A stretch of 64,000 nucleotides of DNA from Tolypocladium sp. Sup5 PDA-1 (GCA_000750105.3 JPHH03000026.1:186001-250000); one strand, 5' to 3'; positions 23,254 through 34,190 are shown, counted from the first letter of the stretch. The notes: generated by a model from the sequence alone, not told the origin. Made by a program: numbers and translations.

Positions 23254-24411
23254 ATGTGTGCGAGGGTGATAGGGAGCATTACACGATTGGAAGATTTCGG
23301 TCTCTTCCCATGCGCCACTGCATTCATGTCCAGCGGGGATAAGAAACCGCCGGAGCCGAACGACGGCGGCCACACGGATGCAAGCCCTACGAGTAGCATC
23401 CTCTTCCAAAGCGACGACACGTCCGTCGTCTTGCTGGACATCCCCCGGTCTCTCGAAGAGAGCCAAGTCCTGCCGGGGCAGATCCAGATCCCCGCCCGCC
23501 GCATCTACTCGGACCCTCCGCCGGCAGGGCCTTTCCCGACGCCGGAGCCGAAGGATGGTGGTGCTGCCCGTGGGGCCGGCGCGGCCCATTCCTGGCCACA
23601 GCAGTCCCCGGCTGCGCAGGTCGCCGACTTGATGACTGCTGCAGTCGTGCGGGCTGCCTTGCAGCAGCTTGCAGACCGCTACTCAGGTCCATTTCATCTC
23701 CCTCGCCTGGCCGCTCCGAAGACGCTTGTCCCGGCTGCATCTCCGTCCTCCCCCGTCATACCCCCGGATGCCAACTACCTCCATGGGTCGATACACGGCC
23801 TGAGGCAAACGCTCCTTGACACGGCCCCCAAGTTCAAACTCGTCGTCCTCGATCCGCCGTGGCCGAATCGCTCTGCCCGGAGGCGAACAGACAAGTACGC
23901 CACGGCTGCCAGCCTGCCCGAGATACGAGAGCTGCTCACGAGCATCCCCGTGTCCGCTCATCTCGCCCCGGATGGCCTGGTCGCCGTCTGGATCACTAAC
24001 AAGGCCAGCATCCACGAGCTCCTCGCCTCTTCCACCGGCGTCTTTGCCTCGTGGGGATTGGAGCTGGCGACCGAATGGACCTGGGTTAAGATCACCAGTT
24101 CTGGCGAGCCGCTCTATGACATCGACTCGCTTTGGAGGAAGCCGTGGGAGAAGCTGCTCATTGCGAAGCGTCGTGGCGCCCGCACGCCCAGTGACCTGGG
24201 GCCCAGGGTTATCATCGCCGCCCCAGACATACACTCCAGGAAGCCCAACCTGCGAGGACTGTTCCAGGACGTGCTCAGTCAAGACTACGTCGGCCTCGAA
24301 GTCTTTGCCCGGAATCTGACGGCGGGATGGTGGAGCTGGGGAGACGAGGTCCTCCGGTTCCAAGAGGCTGCTCACTGGCAGTCGGTAGCAAACCAATCAA
24401 TACAGAAATAA
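23254..24411 (+). CDS. MT-A70 family N6-adenine methyltransferase, METTL4-like
   Basis: A single exon encodes 385 residues (361 if the in-frame ATG at 23326 is used). MT-A70 enzymes transfer methyl from S-adenosylmethionine to N6 of adenine. The catalytic DPPW motif is at residues 200-203, preceded by KLVVLD. Downstream, VAVWITNKASIHELL, WTWVKITSSGEP and YDIDSLWRKPWEKLLIAKR match the METTL4/Damt-1 branch better than the METTL3 mRNA enzyme. METTL4 proteins have been linked to m6Am in U2 snRNA and, in some organisms, to DNA 6mA. The substrate here cannot be told from sequence. The N-terminal third is low-complexity. No intron is needed. Confidence 0.85.
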   Translation: MCARVIGSITRLEDFGLFPCATAFMSSGDKKPPEPNDGGHTDASPTSSILFQSDDTSVVLLDIPRSLEESQVLPGQIQIPARRIYSDPPPAGPFPTPEPKDGGAARGAGAAHSWPQQSPAAQVADLMTAAVVRAALQQLADRYSGPFHLPRLAAPKTLVPAASPSSPVIPPDANYLHGSIHGLRQTLLDTAPKFKLVVLDPPWPNRSARRRTDKYATAASLPEIRELLTSIPVSAHLAPDGLVAVWITNKASIHELLASSTGVFASWGLELATEWTWVKITSSGEPLYDIDSLWRKPWEKLLIAKRRGARTPSDLGPRVIIAAPDIHSRKPNLRGLFQDVLSQDYVGLEVFARNLTAGWWSWGDEVLRFQEAAHWQSVANQSIQK

Positions 24412-24620
24412 AAACCCCATTTGTTTGAAAGGTTTCTTGGTTATTTTGGATGTGCCGGCAGTGATCGTGACTCGGCGATGGCTACAGTATTGTACAGCTG
24501 TCGTGCCCGCTAATCATACAAAGTCTGGCCGCAATACAGCGGCCGCTCGGGACCCTAATATTCCCTCGTAGATGTGTAGCCTCCACATGCTGACACCCCT
24601 CTTTGGCGCCGCGTTCCCGC

Positions 24621-25331
24621 TCATGACAATGGTACAGTCTCGCCCTTCTTCGCATCGCCCTCTTTGGCCACGGCGTCGCGCTTCTCGCCCTCTCCCAGCA
24701 AGCTGTCCCACTTCGGATCCAGCACCACGTCGTTGGACCACTTGACCTGTCCAGACAGCATCTGCTGGGCCAGACTGGCCAGCTCCTTCCTCTCCTTGGA
24801 CAGCGGCTCCTTGCTCTTCATCGGGATGGTGAACTTGTGCTGGTGGAGCTGCTCCTCATTGCGCTTCTCCATGAGGTCCTCGCGCATCTTCCACAGCTCG
24901 TTGCTCCACGGCTCGAGGCTCGTCGGAAGCTCGGGCCACTGGAAGGGCTTCGCCAGCTCGACCGTCATGATTTTGAGCGGTTGCGGCCGGTACCACGACC
25001 GCGAGTGTGAGTTGCGCTGCGTCAGCGGCTGCTGCTTGACGTACGACCGCACCGTCTTGACCTCGACGCTGTACAGGTTCCACAGGTAGTCGCGGAGGTC
25101 GAACTTGGTGAACCGGACGGGCACCTTGAAGCAGGCCTCGTTGGGCGGGAGGTGCTCCTTTCGAAGGAAGGTGATTACATGGTTGGGCCTGGGGGAAGAG
25201 ATGCGATTAGCAGCCGGACGGTGCAGGCGGTGGGTGATGTTGGGGTGGGAGCGAGCTTACAGAAACACCTGCTTCTTCCCCAACTTAAAGGCTGGTAATT
25301 GGCGCGCGGCCACCTTTGCTACTTCGGCCAT
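24621..25331 (-). CDS. MRP20: Mitochondrial large ribosomal subunit protein uL23m
   Basis: Two exons (25261-25331 and 24621-25188) encode 212 residues; the intron is 25189-25260 (72 nt). The protein is a component of the mitochondrial large ribosomal subunit near the exit tunnel. Family features are KQVFLPNHVITFLRKEHLPP near the start and VRFTKFDLRDYLWNLYSVEV, followed by VRSYVKQQ and WYRPQPLKIMTVELAKPF. The start ATG at 25331 gives a basic N-terminus (AKVAARQLPAFKLGKKQ). The splice completes the Leu codon of KQVFL. The C-terminal 60 residues are charged and variable. The gene is tail-to-tail with the MT-A70 gene, 209 bases away. Confidence 0.88.
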
Positions 25332-25848
25332 TGTCGCGCACGTGCTGGTGAGGTTGTCGCGACGAGTCGATCTCAACGGCGAAGAATTTCATGGCCTCGC
25401 GATGCGCTGATTGGCCGTACGGCAGAGAGTTGTCCCTGGGCCGGCGTGGGTTACGTAAGCGGACCATGTCCCCAATAGCTTCTCGCTGGAGAATGACGAG
25501 ACATGTTCAACTCACGACAAACAACGTACGTACATCAAAAAGAGCACCGGATTGCTGCAGGCGTTTGCACCGCGAGCCTCAATTTGAGAAGGTGAACGCT
25601 CAATTAGTCCAATGCTAATCAGCAGCGGCTACGAAGGATGGTCCACACCGGTGGTACTTCGCACTTTGTCGAGCTTTACACACTATCCTTTTTCAGAGGC
25701 GTGGTATCACAACGCGATCATCTGTCGCCTCTTCCTCACACGGATGCCTTTAGTGGCTGCTGAATGGCCTGCCGAATGGATCCAGAAATCTGTGTTCTTT
25801 TGAGTATTTACGCCAGAATATGAAGCGAGGCCAACCGCCCCCTCACCG
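25332..25848. other. Intergenic region, uL23m promoter and oxygenase 3' region
   Basis: These 517 bases separate two minus-strand genes. No other gene or repeat is supported. Confidence 0.6.
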
Positions 25849-27090
25849 TCAACGTCCCTTTTTGTCCTTGTCATCGTCCAGGTCAAACATGTTCGCGATC
25901 CTCCTGTTCAGCCAGTCCACACACCGAATCTCCTCGTACTTCTTCTCCTCGCCGGGCCCGACGCAGCTGTCCAGCACGCCGCAGCTCTCGTGCAGACCAA
26001 AGCCCCAGAAGAAGGGCATGCTGACGCGCTCGCGGCCGCTCCAGTTCTGCACGCGGTGCACGGTGCTGACGTACTTGTCGTTGGTCATGCGCTGCAGGTA
26101 GTCGGCGATGTTGACGACGAAGGTGTCTCGGACGGGCCGCGCGTTGAGCCACTGGCCGTCGCGGCGGAGGACCTGCAGCCCGCCGTTGCTGTCCTGCCAG
26201 AGGATGGTGAAGAGTTGGAAGTCGGTGTGCGAGCCGAGGGATGCGCGCGCGTCCGGGTCGTTGGAGGCCGCGGTCCTGCTGGCGGAGATGGGCGGGTAGT
26301 AGTTGAGGCCGATGGAGCAGTCCGGGTATTGCACTTTGGCGTCAAAGGCGTCTTCGGGGAGATCGAGGGACAAGGCGAAGGCCCGCGTCAGTGCCCTGGC
26401 GAGGACGAGGCAGGCCTTGAAGTGTCTCACGGCCGCCTCCTTGAAGCGCGGCATGTTGACCATGGTCTCCCACGGATAGTCCTCGTAGCGCAAAAGCCTC
26501 GTCACATGTTCTGGAATGTCGTCTGGCGCTGGTATGGTAGGGTCAATTCTTGGGTCATATCTGATGAAGAAAGCCTCCTTGACGTCGATTCCCTCATACG
26601 GGTTGACGCGCTGCGTGTCCGGCGCCCTGAAGCCACTGAGGAATGGGCTCTTTTTGGCGTCTGCCCTCATCTTGGTGTCCATGTCCTGGTGGAAAAAGTC
26701 CAGGCACGCGGCACAGGTATCGTCCGTGACGTCCGAGGGGACGCCGTGGTTGGCGATGTAGAAGACACCGGTGTGGGTGGCGGCATCGTGGATCTTGCGC
26801 GCCACGGCTCGGCGGTTGGCGAGCGAGTCGCTAAAGATGGGCGAAATGTCGATGACCGGGATCTCAGAGGGCGAGGCGTCCCGGAGGGGACTCCGGAGCA
26901 CCGTCCGCGTGATGGGGCCGTTGCCGGACGCCAGCCGGAGCTGAGTCGTCTCGGGGCCGGCGCCGGGGGTGCCGGGGACGACTGTTGCTGCGGTGGCCAT
27001 GGTTCTGAGATGAGAGCAGCTTGAGACGGAGATCCTTGACGTAGTGTGAAGTGAGGATATATGTTTGAACCGTTGCAGCCCAATTGCCAC
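25849..27090 (-). CDS. 2-oxoglutarate/Fe(II)-dependent dioxygenase, isopenicillin-N-synthase fold
   Basis: A single exon encodes 413 residues from 27090, or 383 from the ATG at 27000. The N-terminal domain (IPVIDISPIFSD, GVFYIANHGVP) and the C-terminal jelly-roll domain are both present. The iron ligands appear as H288 and D290 (GSHTDFQLFTILWQD) and H345 (STVHRV). R355 (RERVSMPFF) should bind 2-oxoglutarate. Such enzymes oxidise small molecules with O2 and release succinate and CO2; the substrate cannot be inferred. The first 30 residues of the longer form are basic and hydroxylated, so mitochondrial targeting is possible. No biosynthetic cluster surrounds it. The gene is divergent from the gene at 28091. 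Confidence 0.85.
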   Translation of the reverse strand: MAIGLQRFKHISSLHTTSRISVSSCSHLRTMATAATVVPGTPGAGPETTQLRLASGNGPITRTVLRSPLRDASPSEIPVIDISPIFSDSLANRRAVARKIHDAATHTGVFYIANHGVPSDVTDDTCAACLDFFHQDMDTKMRADAKKSPFLSGFRAPDTQRVNPYEGIDVKEAFFIRYDPRIDPTIPAPDDIPEHVTRLLRYEDYPWETMVNMPRFKEAAVRHFKACLVLARALTRAFALSLDLPEDAFDAKVQYPDCSIGLNYYPPISASRTAASNDPDARASLGSHTDFQLFTILWQDSNGGLQVLRRDGQWLNARPVRDTFVVNIADYLQRMTNDKYVSTVHRVQNWSGRERVSMPFFWGFGLHESCGVLDSCVGPGEEKKYEEIRCVDWLNRRIANMFDLDDDKDKKGR

Positions 27091-28090
27091 CTCATGTTGC
27101 GAAATTGGTCACACAGGATGGGATACGAGGTACACGTTTGGAGGATTTGAGGCGGGGTGGCCTCGGTCGGGTCAGGCTCGCGCCGCATTGCCTGGTTGCC
27201 CAAGCGTATGTAGAGTACACGATATTGCCTAGGATATCTGTTCCAGAGTCATGTTCAGTGACATGGCGGGCCATAGCATGGAGCGCCAGAGAAACAAACG
27301 CGGTTGGGTGATGATCCCGATGCAAGCCATGGTGCCCTTATAGTCGAGTGCGTATCGAGAGGAGCGTGTAGAGTTCGTGGAACCAGGCCTACTAGTTCGG
27401 GCGGTAGTCCGTACTTCGTACGCAATACAGCATGTAAATGTAGCTGAGAAAGACATTTGAAATTATGGTCACGTTGAACGAGGGTGGTCGTTGTCGAGGC
27501 GGATTGGCTGATGGCTAACAGAGGTGGTAGTGATTCGGCTCTCACACGTATATTTAGCCTGTTGCCGTAAGGCTTTAGGTGAAGAACATGATCAACGTCC
27601 ATCGTTGAGACTCATTAACTTTTCCTTACCTAGGCATGTCCTGTCCACTGTTTGTCGCCGTAGCAAACCGCCGACTTCCAGTTAATGGCAGAACGATGCG
27701 CTGTATCGGCCCCACAAAATTCAATGAGCAGCAACCCAACTCATCAACCTCGATTCACGTTTCATCTCTGACAGTGCTTCCATGGGGTGGGAACAAATGG
27801 TGAGCGTTGTTCGCCAACAGTGCTGGAACCAGGCTCACTGAAGCTGCTTCGCCCGATTTCTTTGTTCAACGACGTATTGTCCCTACCGCGCCAGTGCCTG
27901 TCAGGGGATCCTCACGACGCTGCGTTTGCGATGCGCCTCCTTCAACGACGAGCCCCCAACCTGCACACACACCGCACACCGCACACCGCACGAGATTTAC
28001 CAATTCCAGAAGCCCTGTTCATGAACACTCCACCGCCATCGCGACCCTTTGACCCAAACTCACCGCGAACCACTCCGCGCCACCTTCGCC
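27091..28090. promoter_or_regulatory. Divergent promoter region, oxygenase / conserved unknown
   Basis: This 1 kb region lies between two outward-facing genes. It includes CA-rich leader sequence near 27960-27995. No gene is supported. Confidence 0.5.
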
Positions 28091-29528
28091 ATGGACGAGC
28101 CCGCCACTACATCTGGCTCACTGAGCCCGCCGCCGCCCGCCACGGACGACATCGACATCGACATCGACATCGACATCGACACCACGCCTCGCCCAGCCCT
28201 CACCAAGACGCCCAAGAAACGACCCCCCAAGAGCCCCCGCCGCCGGGAGAAGAGTCCACCGGACAGTTCCGACATGGAGTCCGAGCTGTCGGCCGCTGAT
28301 AATTCTCAGCTCCAGCCCGCCGCCGACGTGAACCTGGGCGAGGAGCTGGAGATCGAGAAGCAGCGCTACCCTGGCGCCAGCACCTGGGCCAAGGATGAGG
28401 AGCGCCTGTTCGAGGTGCTTTTCCTCCGGCAGGATCTGCCGCTGCTGCCGGCTCACTGGGACGTCGACTTCCGCGGCGTGCCCATGGTGGACAGCATCTT
28501 CCAGACGTCGGACGAGTTCCCGCCCATCGTCTACGCGCACTCGACCAAGGAGTTTCAAGGTTGGCAGCAGCCCCCCCTCCCCGTATGAGGCGCTATACTG
28601 ACACGAGATGATAGCCACCATGGCCCTGCTGCGGCTGATTGACCTCACCTCCGGCGTCCGGACGACCTGCCAGTCTGGCCTGCGGCGCAAGGCACCCACG
28701 CTCATTAAGAAAGGGATAGTCCACTTCCTGAACTGGGCCGCGGAGGACGGCGGCTACAAGTTCCTCAAATACGTCCCCAACATCGTCGTCGAGGCCATCG
28801 ACGCAGACATGGAGGAGGGCGACATCACGAGGGTCATGCAGCGGCGCATGCGCGCGCTAGCCCACATGCAGCGCGAGTTCCTAAGGGTCAACCGCGACCC
28901 CAAGTTCTGGAACGTCGACGAGCAGCGAGCCCAGGATTCAACCTTGTCGCTGGTCGAGCTGCTGCTTGCAAAGTACACGCTGGAGGATGAAGAGTCGACG
29001 AGTGGCGAGTGGCGGTCGGTTACGGATGAGGACGCACTGGTCAAGATCGAAGACGGGACTAAGAGTCAACCGGATACTCAGAGTCTTGTCCCCGGTCCCG
29101 ACGGCGAGCTCCAGGACAACGGGGACGACGAAGCCGCGGACAATGGCGAGCCTCTCAAAGCCACCGACAGCAAACAAAAACCCGAGAGCCCAGAGAGGCC
29201 CTCCTCCCAAGACGCGGACACCGACCCAGACGCAACCATCACCGCCTCCTCCTCCTCCTCCACCGCCCAGTACCGCCGCCCCCCGCCCGTCGTCTACGGC
29301 CTCGTCATCCTGCGCACCTCCGTCTTCCTGCTCACCGTCGACGCCGCCAAGGGCGAGACGGCCTACGTCAGCTTCCACGTCGACGTCCACTTCATGGACC
29401 GCCAGCAGAGCGTCTGGAACGCCCTGACCGTCGCCGTCGCCGTGTGCCTCGCGCGCGACGAGCTCATGGCCCGCGTCGCCGACTTTGAGCCCGCCGACGC
29501 GGTCGTCGAGAGTGACCCCGATGCGTGA
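28091..29528 (+). CDS. Conserved filamentous-fungal protein of unknown function
   Basis: Two exons (28091-28559 and 28615-29528) encode 460 residues; the intron is 28560-28614 (55 nt). I do not recognise the family. Residues 20-30 are an Asp-Ile repeat encoded by a GACATC run, followed by a Lys/Pro/Arg basic stretch. The middle (about 95-275) looks globular: ERLFEVLFLRQDLPLLPAHW, TMALLRLIDLTSGVRTTC and IVHFLNWAAEDGGYKFLKYV. An acidic Ser/Pro-rich linker follows. The C-terminal 100 residues (VVYGLVILRTSVFLLTVDAA, then YVSFHVDVHFMDR) look like a small beta-rich domain. There is no signal peptide. The globular and basic/acidic layout suggests a nuclear or cytosolic protein. The splice gives KEFQ-ATMALL in frame. 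Confidence 0.75.
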
Positions 29529-29968
29529 GGGCCGGTTTGTAGCAGGTTTGCGTTCGGATCTTGGGGCGTTTTGCTGGTTTTGTACTTGCGAAGGGGTGCG
29601 GAGTTTCTACATTATACCCGGTTTTGTACTTGATGAAGATACGGATACCCCTTTTATTCCAGTCTACACAACAGCTCGACGCGCGCGTTATTTGAAGAAA
29701 TGGAAACGCATCACAGTTGAGAGGGATACCATGTATCTGGAGTATAACAATGAGTTGATGTCAGGACATGCCGTCCAAGCCGTCTATATGTCTCTGAAAC
29801 CCAACTGGCATCAATACCGTCTATCACCCCAACGCCCAACAAATGATGGCCTTGTACCGCCCACGTGAAACCCCCCTTCTTATATCTACCTGTACACGCA
29901 TTCGCTTTTTATATCTGTACACTCGAAACACACCGGTCTACTCAAATAAATACAACGCAAGGGAATCT
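29529..29968. other. Convergent intergenic region
   Basis: This 440-base AT-richer stretch lies between converging genes and should contain both polyadenylation regions. No gene is supported. Confidence 0.6.
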
Positions 29969-31337
29969 TTACAGGTCCTCCTTGTCGGCTGGCGTCCACA
30001 CCTCCAGCTGGTGGAGCAGCCGCTGGTACAGGAACAGCATGCAGCCGCTCTGGATGAACGTCCAGACACCGCGCGGCCCGACGCCGCGGAACCACCCGGC
30101 GAGGCCCTCGGTGCGGTATATGACCCTCAGGCCGGTGATGACCGAGGACGTCTCGAGGGCGATGGCGCCGGGCTGCGGCCGGTGTGTGCTGGGAGACGAG
30201 GTCGATATGTGGCGCTTCTGCGGGTTAAAGTCCTTGGTGCGACTTGAAGGGTCCGCGGGCGGGTTGACCTGCGTCTGCAGGCGGGTCTTGATGACGTCGA
30301 GCGGGCAGGTGATGATGCCGGCGAGACTGCCGGCGGCAGCACCGGTGAGGAGCTCCAGCGGGACGCCAATGTCACGGCTCTGCTTGTGTTTCCTGGCCCA
30401 GGTGGTGAACTGCTCCCAGAACATGAACTGCAGCGCCGAGAAGGGCAGGTCGCGGTAGAGCGTGGCCTTGTAGCCGTAGAAGAGGGCCGAGGCGCCCTCG
30501 GTGCGGACAATCGTGCGCGCCGCGTCGACGGTGCCGCGGTAGTTGTAGCCGGAGCGGAAGTGCGAGTTGTTGTATCGGCCCTGGAGCTGGAGGCGCGTCT
30601 TGAGGACCTCGGAGGGGACGTAGACGATGGAGGCGGCCAGATCGCCGAGGAAGCCTGCGCAGTGTTAGTCAAAGTGAACCGACTGGTTTGAACAGGGAAA
30701 TCGACTAACCCGCAGATAGATAGGCCAGATGATGCTGCAGGCCATGGTCGATGAGACACCTCTTGCTCCATTCGTACGTGCCAAAGAACAGAACGGTGCC
30801 TGGGAACGAGCCGCCCAACGCCGGTATCCAACCGCTGTACAGCCCTCTCCGAATGCCTTCTTGCCTCCATATTGTGTAGTACGACTGCCCCAGAGACGTG
30901 TATCTTGACGGGATGTTCGGGTCGCCCTGCTGTCGCGTCTTGACCGTATCCAGCGAGTGCATCAGCAAATCGCCCGTCGACCCTCCTATGCCACCCGCAA
31001 TCATGGCCTGCATCACCACCACCAGTCAGCGCATTGTCCCGAACCATTCACCATCATGGGGCTAGGGCCAGAAAGAGGTAAAACGCACATGGAGATACGG
31101 CGGCCGGCCCTCGACCTCGACATCCTCCGACTTCATGATATGGCCCGGGTCGGAGCCTCTGACGCTGCGTTCCGACAGGCCCAGCGAGTATTGTCCCGCA
31201 TGGCGAGGGGGCGGCGGCAGCTCCGGCGCGAGGACGACGTCGTCGAGCGCGCCGCTGCTGCTGCTCGGGGTCGCTGCCGCAGTCGGGGATGTCGAGCCGG
31301 CCGAGAAGAAGCTGGAGAGCTGAGAGGCCGGGGGCAT
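29969..31337 (-). CDS. Mitochondrial carrier protein, Mme1/YMR166C-like
   Basis: Three exons (31089-31337, 30710-31007, 29969-30654) encode 410 residues; the introns are 81 and 55 nt. It is an SLC25-type inner-membrane carrier with signatures HSLDTVKTR, VPSEVLKTR and CPLDVIKTR, one per repeat. The segments QGDPNIPSRYTSLGQSYY, GGSFPGTVLFFGTYEWSKR and FSALQFMFWEQFTTWA resemble yeast YMR166C/Mme1, described as a mitochondrial magnesium exporter. Assignment to that exact substrate is an inference. The first exon carries a Ser/Pro-rich extension ending EGRPPYLH, spliced to AMIAGGIGGS. The start is uncertain: this frame stays open upstream of 31337 without an ATG, and a neighbouring frame also looks coding, so a further 5' exon may exist. 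Confidence 0.85.
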
Positions 31338-31928
31338 TCCCGACGGCGACTGGTGGGACGACGAGGAGCAAAGGGTGAAGAGCAGAGGCCACGCGCCCAG
31401 CTGAGCGGCCGCCGGGCTGGACTGGAGCGGGCTGGACCGGATGCACGGTATTTGCGCTTTCTATGTCGTTGAAAGGAGGGACAGATGGGAGGATGGTCGT
31501 CGGGGAGGTCGCGTGGAGGGAGTCGTGGATGTGCGTTGAATCTTGATAAGGCTGCGAGTCGCAGAACTTTTTGCGATTCTCCGACATTATCCCCGAGCCA
31601 CCCACCAGCGGCCGGTTCCCGCGGGTGGCCCGTGCGTGGCGTCTTCCTTTCCTCAACGTCACTGGTTGGCCAGACCGGCCTGACCGAGCCAGCATCAACA
31701 TCATCAACATCATCATCACCGAGAATACTTCGTACAATTGACCATAATTGGAAGCGCGCACCGCTACCTGCGACGTAGTGATTCTGCGGCCGGGCGGTGC
31801 AAAGTGCCGCGACAAGATCGGCGAGCTGCTGTTTATCATGCTAATCATAGTTTACTTGCTGAAATCTGTAGGTCCTAACATGTGTTTATAATTCTGGCGC
31901 TACGGTTGTTGCTGCGCGCCCAACCCAA
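31338..31928. promoter_or_regulatory. Divergent promoter region, MME1-like carrier / kinase
   Basis: This 591-base region separates two outward-facing genes. The half next to the carrier (about 31340-31590) contains a minus-strand open frame with protein-like composition that may be extra 5' coding sequence of the carrier. Confidence 0.45.
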
Positions 31929-33326
31929 ATGGAACACATGAACTTCGACTTTTTTAACACATCCAAAATGCCCAACCACGTACTCACCGAACATCCCACC
32001 CTCGTCTGTTTTCCTCCTTCGAACCTCCTCTACGACCAGGAGAAGGTTTCGCGATACTGCCCAGGAGGCTACCACCCCGTTTCCCTGGGCGATACATTCA
32101 AGGACGGACGCTACAGCGTTGCTCACAAGCTAGGATGGGGCGGCTTCTCGACCGTCTGGCTTGCTAGGGATCGCCTGTAAGTCGAGGATGGGACCAGACA
32201 CACGCCGCATCTCGCACTCGGTCGCTAATGACCCCAAGGCTGGACAAATGGGTGGCCCTGAAGATTGCAACTGCTGATCGCACGAGCCCATCTCGAGAGC
32301 TCTCCACTTTGCAATATTTGCAGCGGAGTGGCGCTTCAGAGTGCATTGCGCAGCTACTTGATTCTTTCATCTATACGGGTCCCAACGGCGTTCATCAATA
32401 TCTGGTCTCTGAACTTCTCGGCCCGTCTGTTGACACAGTCGTGGCCGACTACCACACGGGAGGGGACCGGCTGGAGCCGGAAACCATTCTCAAAATAGCG
32501 AGGCAGTTATTGCAGGCTATTGCATCTGTACATCTGGCAGGCTACGCGCATGGCGGTAAGTCGTAGTACATATTGCACTGCCGTCGAAGGGGCTACCACG
32601 GCTGATGCCTTCATATTCGCAGATGTTAGCGGCGCAAACATCGTGTTCACGGCCACGCAGCTAGCGCACTTGTCAGAGGAGGATCTCTTCAACGTCATTG
32701 GATCTCCTCAGTCGACAATGTTGGCCCGCGCAGACGGCAAACCCCTATGCCCCGGCTTGCCAAAACAGCTGGTGCAAAAGGTTGGCTGGGAGGACTGGAT
32801 AGACGAAGATGAAGAGGACATTCGACTGGTGGATTGGGGCGAGGCTTTTTTGCACGACGCAGAGCCTGCCAAGCTCGCCCAGCCCGCAGACCTGAGGGCT
32901 CCCGAGATTATCTTCACTGGCAAGTTTGACCACAGAATTGATCTGTGGCGGGCCGGCTGCACGGTACGTATCGAGTGTTTTGGACTGTGAGATGCTCAGA
33001 CTGATCAACCGCCGCGCCAGATATATTCGTTGGTTTTTGCAGCCAGGCCGTTCCAGTCCCTGGGAGATGAGGCCGTGTTGATTGCGCAGATGATCAATTT
33101 CGTCGAACAACTGCCTGCGGAGTGGCAGATGAAATGGCAGGCGATTCAAGATGACTCTGGGCGCAGTTTTGTAACTGATGAGGCAACGGAGTCCAAGTTG
33201 GCCCGCAGATTCCACGAGCTGGTGGGTGAGCCGGAGCTGAAGCCTCTCCTGCCCATCATCCAAGGGTTGGTGAGATTTCTGCCTTCAGAGCGAATCTCTG
33301 CAGCCGAGGCAGCGGCACTGCTGTAG
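31929..33326 (+). CDS. SRPK-like protein kinase with divergent catalytic loop
   Basis: Four exons (31929-32176, 32239-32555, 32623-32963, 33021-33326) encode 403 residues; the introns are 62, 67 and 57 nt. The opening GGYHPVSLGDTFKDGRYSV and the loop KLGWGGFSTVWLARD are typical of fungal SR-protein-kinase relatives. K91 (VALK) and E103 are in place. The catalytic loop reads H187-G-D-V-S-G-A-N194: the Asp and Asn are kept but the usual Lys two residues after the Asp is Ser. The metal-binding motif is D259-W-G rather than DFG. The APE-like RAPEIIF and the DLWRAGCTIYSL segment are present. Activity is plausible but may be altered. Many fungi carry expanded sets of such kinases. Confidence 0.85.
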
Positions 33327-33548
33327 CCGCTGGGACAGTCTGCTGATGATGGCACCGAGCTTCCTTTGTGGTCGTCAATCATGCACCGTAGTTGGTACAT
33401 GGCACAGCAGTTGCCATGAACAAACGATACCTAGGTAGAATGCGCCCCTCGGCGCGAAATTGTAATGTACACACACTAGCTCAGTAATAACCCTTCCCGA
33501 CCCTCTGTCAGACACACAGTGTTGTACAAATTCGAGTCCCATCCCAGG

Positions 33549-34190
33549 TCACTCCACCAGCGGCCGCCCCTCGTGCTCCCACCACCTCACGGGGCCAAAC
33601 TTCCTGAACGGATAGACAATGTGCGTGACGCGCCCCGTCAGCAGCCTCCGTGATACCGGCCCGTACGTGTTGCTGTCGAGGCTCGACCCCGGCGGGCCGT
33701 CGCCCTCGACCCATACATGGCCCTGCGGTATCCTCACCGTCGGAATCGGATACGGCGGCTTCGTCCGCACGACGTCGCCCTCCAGCGCAACGACGCGCTT
33801 CACGGCCACGGTCTCTGGATGCGTCGGACTCCTATTTTTCATACGGGTCAGCTCTTCACCTCACTCATAGGACGGGTCCTCATGACGCTCCCCTAAGCAG
33901 GCTAAACAGCAGGAAACTCACCTCAGCGTCACAATCATCCCCCTCTCAAGCCCCTCCTGCGGCGCCCACTTGTAATTCAGAATCACATCCCTCCTCAGCG
34001 TCGCGTCCCTGTCCGCGTTCATAAACGGGTACATCGACGGCCCGTCCACAAGCGTCAGCTCCGCCACGTGCAGGTTGATCCACGCAACCACGGGGATCCA
34101 CGTCGCGAACCCGATGAGCTGCAGCGCCGCCGTCCTAGCCGCGCTCGGCTGCCCACTCCTCAGTCGCGCCCATAGCGAGCCGAGAGCCAT
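33549..34190 (-). CDS. IMP2: Mitochondrial inner membrane protease subunit 2
   Basis: Two exons (33922-34190 and 33549-33831) encode 183 residues; the intron is 33832-33921 (90 nt). Imp2 is a signal-peptidase-I-type (S26) serine protease that removes sorting signals in the intermembrane space. A membrane segment covers about residues 22-42. The catalytic Ser is S52 (VDGPSMYPF) and the Lys is K101 (VAVKRVVALEGD). The later GHVWVEGD and DSNTYGPVS segments are typical of the family. An in-frame ATG at 34259 would add 23 residues; the shorter start fits usual Imp2 length. The gene converges with the kinase gene, 222 bases apart. Confidence 0.92.

Noticed and set aside
25990..27024. 344-codon plus-strand frame opposite the 2-oxoglutarate oxygenase
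   Set aside because: Antisense shadow of a gene with intact catalytic residues.
21440..31337. Possible metabolic or mitochondrial gene cluster
   Set aside because: The genes are on both strands, each is a known housekeeping type, and no pathway links the oxygenase to its neighbours; proximity is probably chance.
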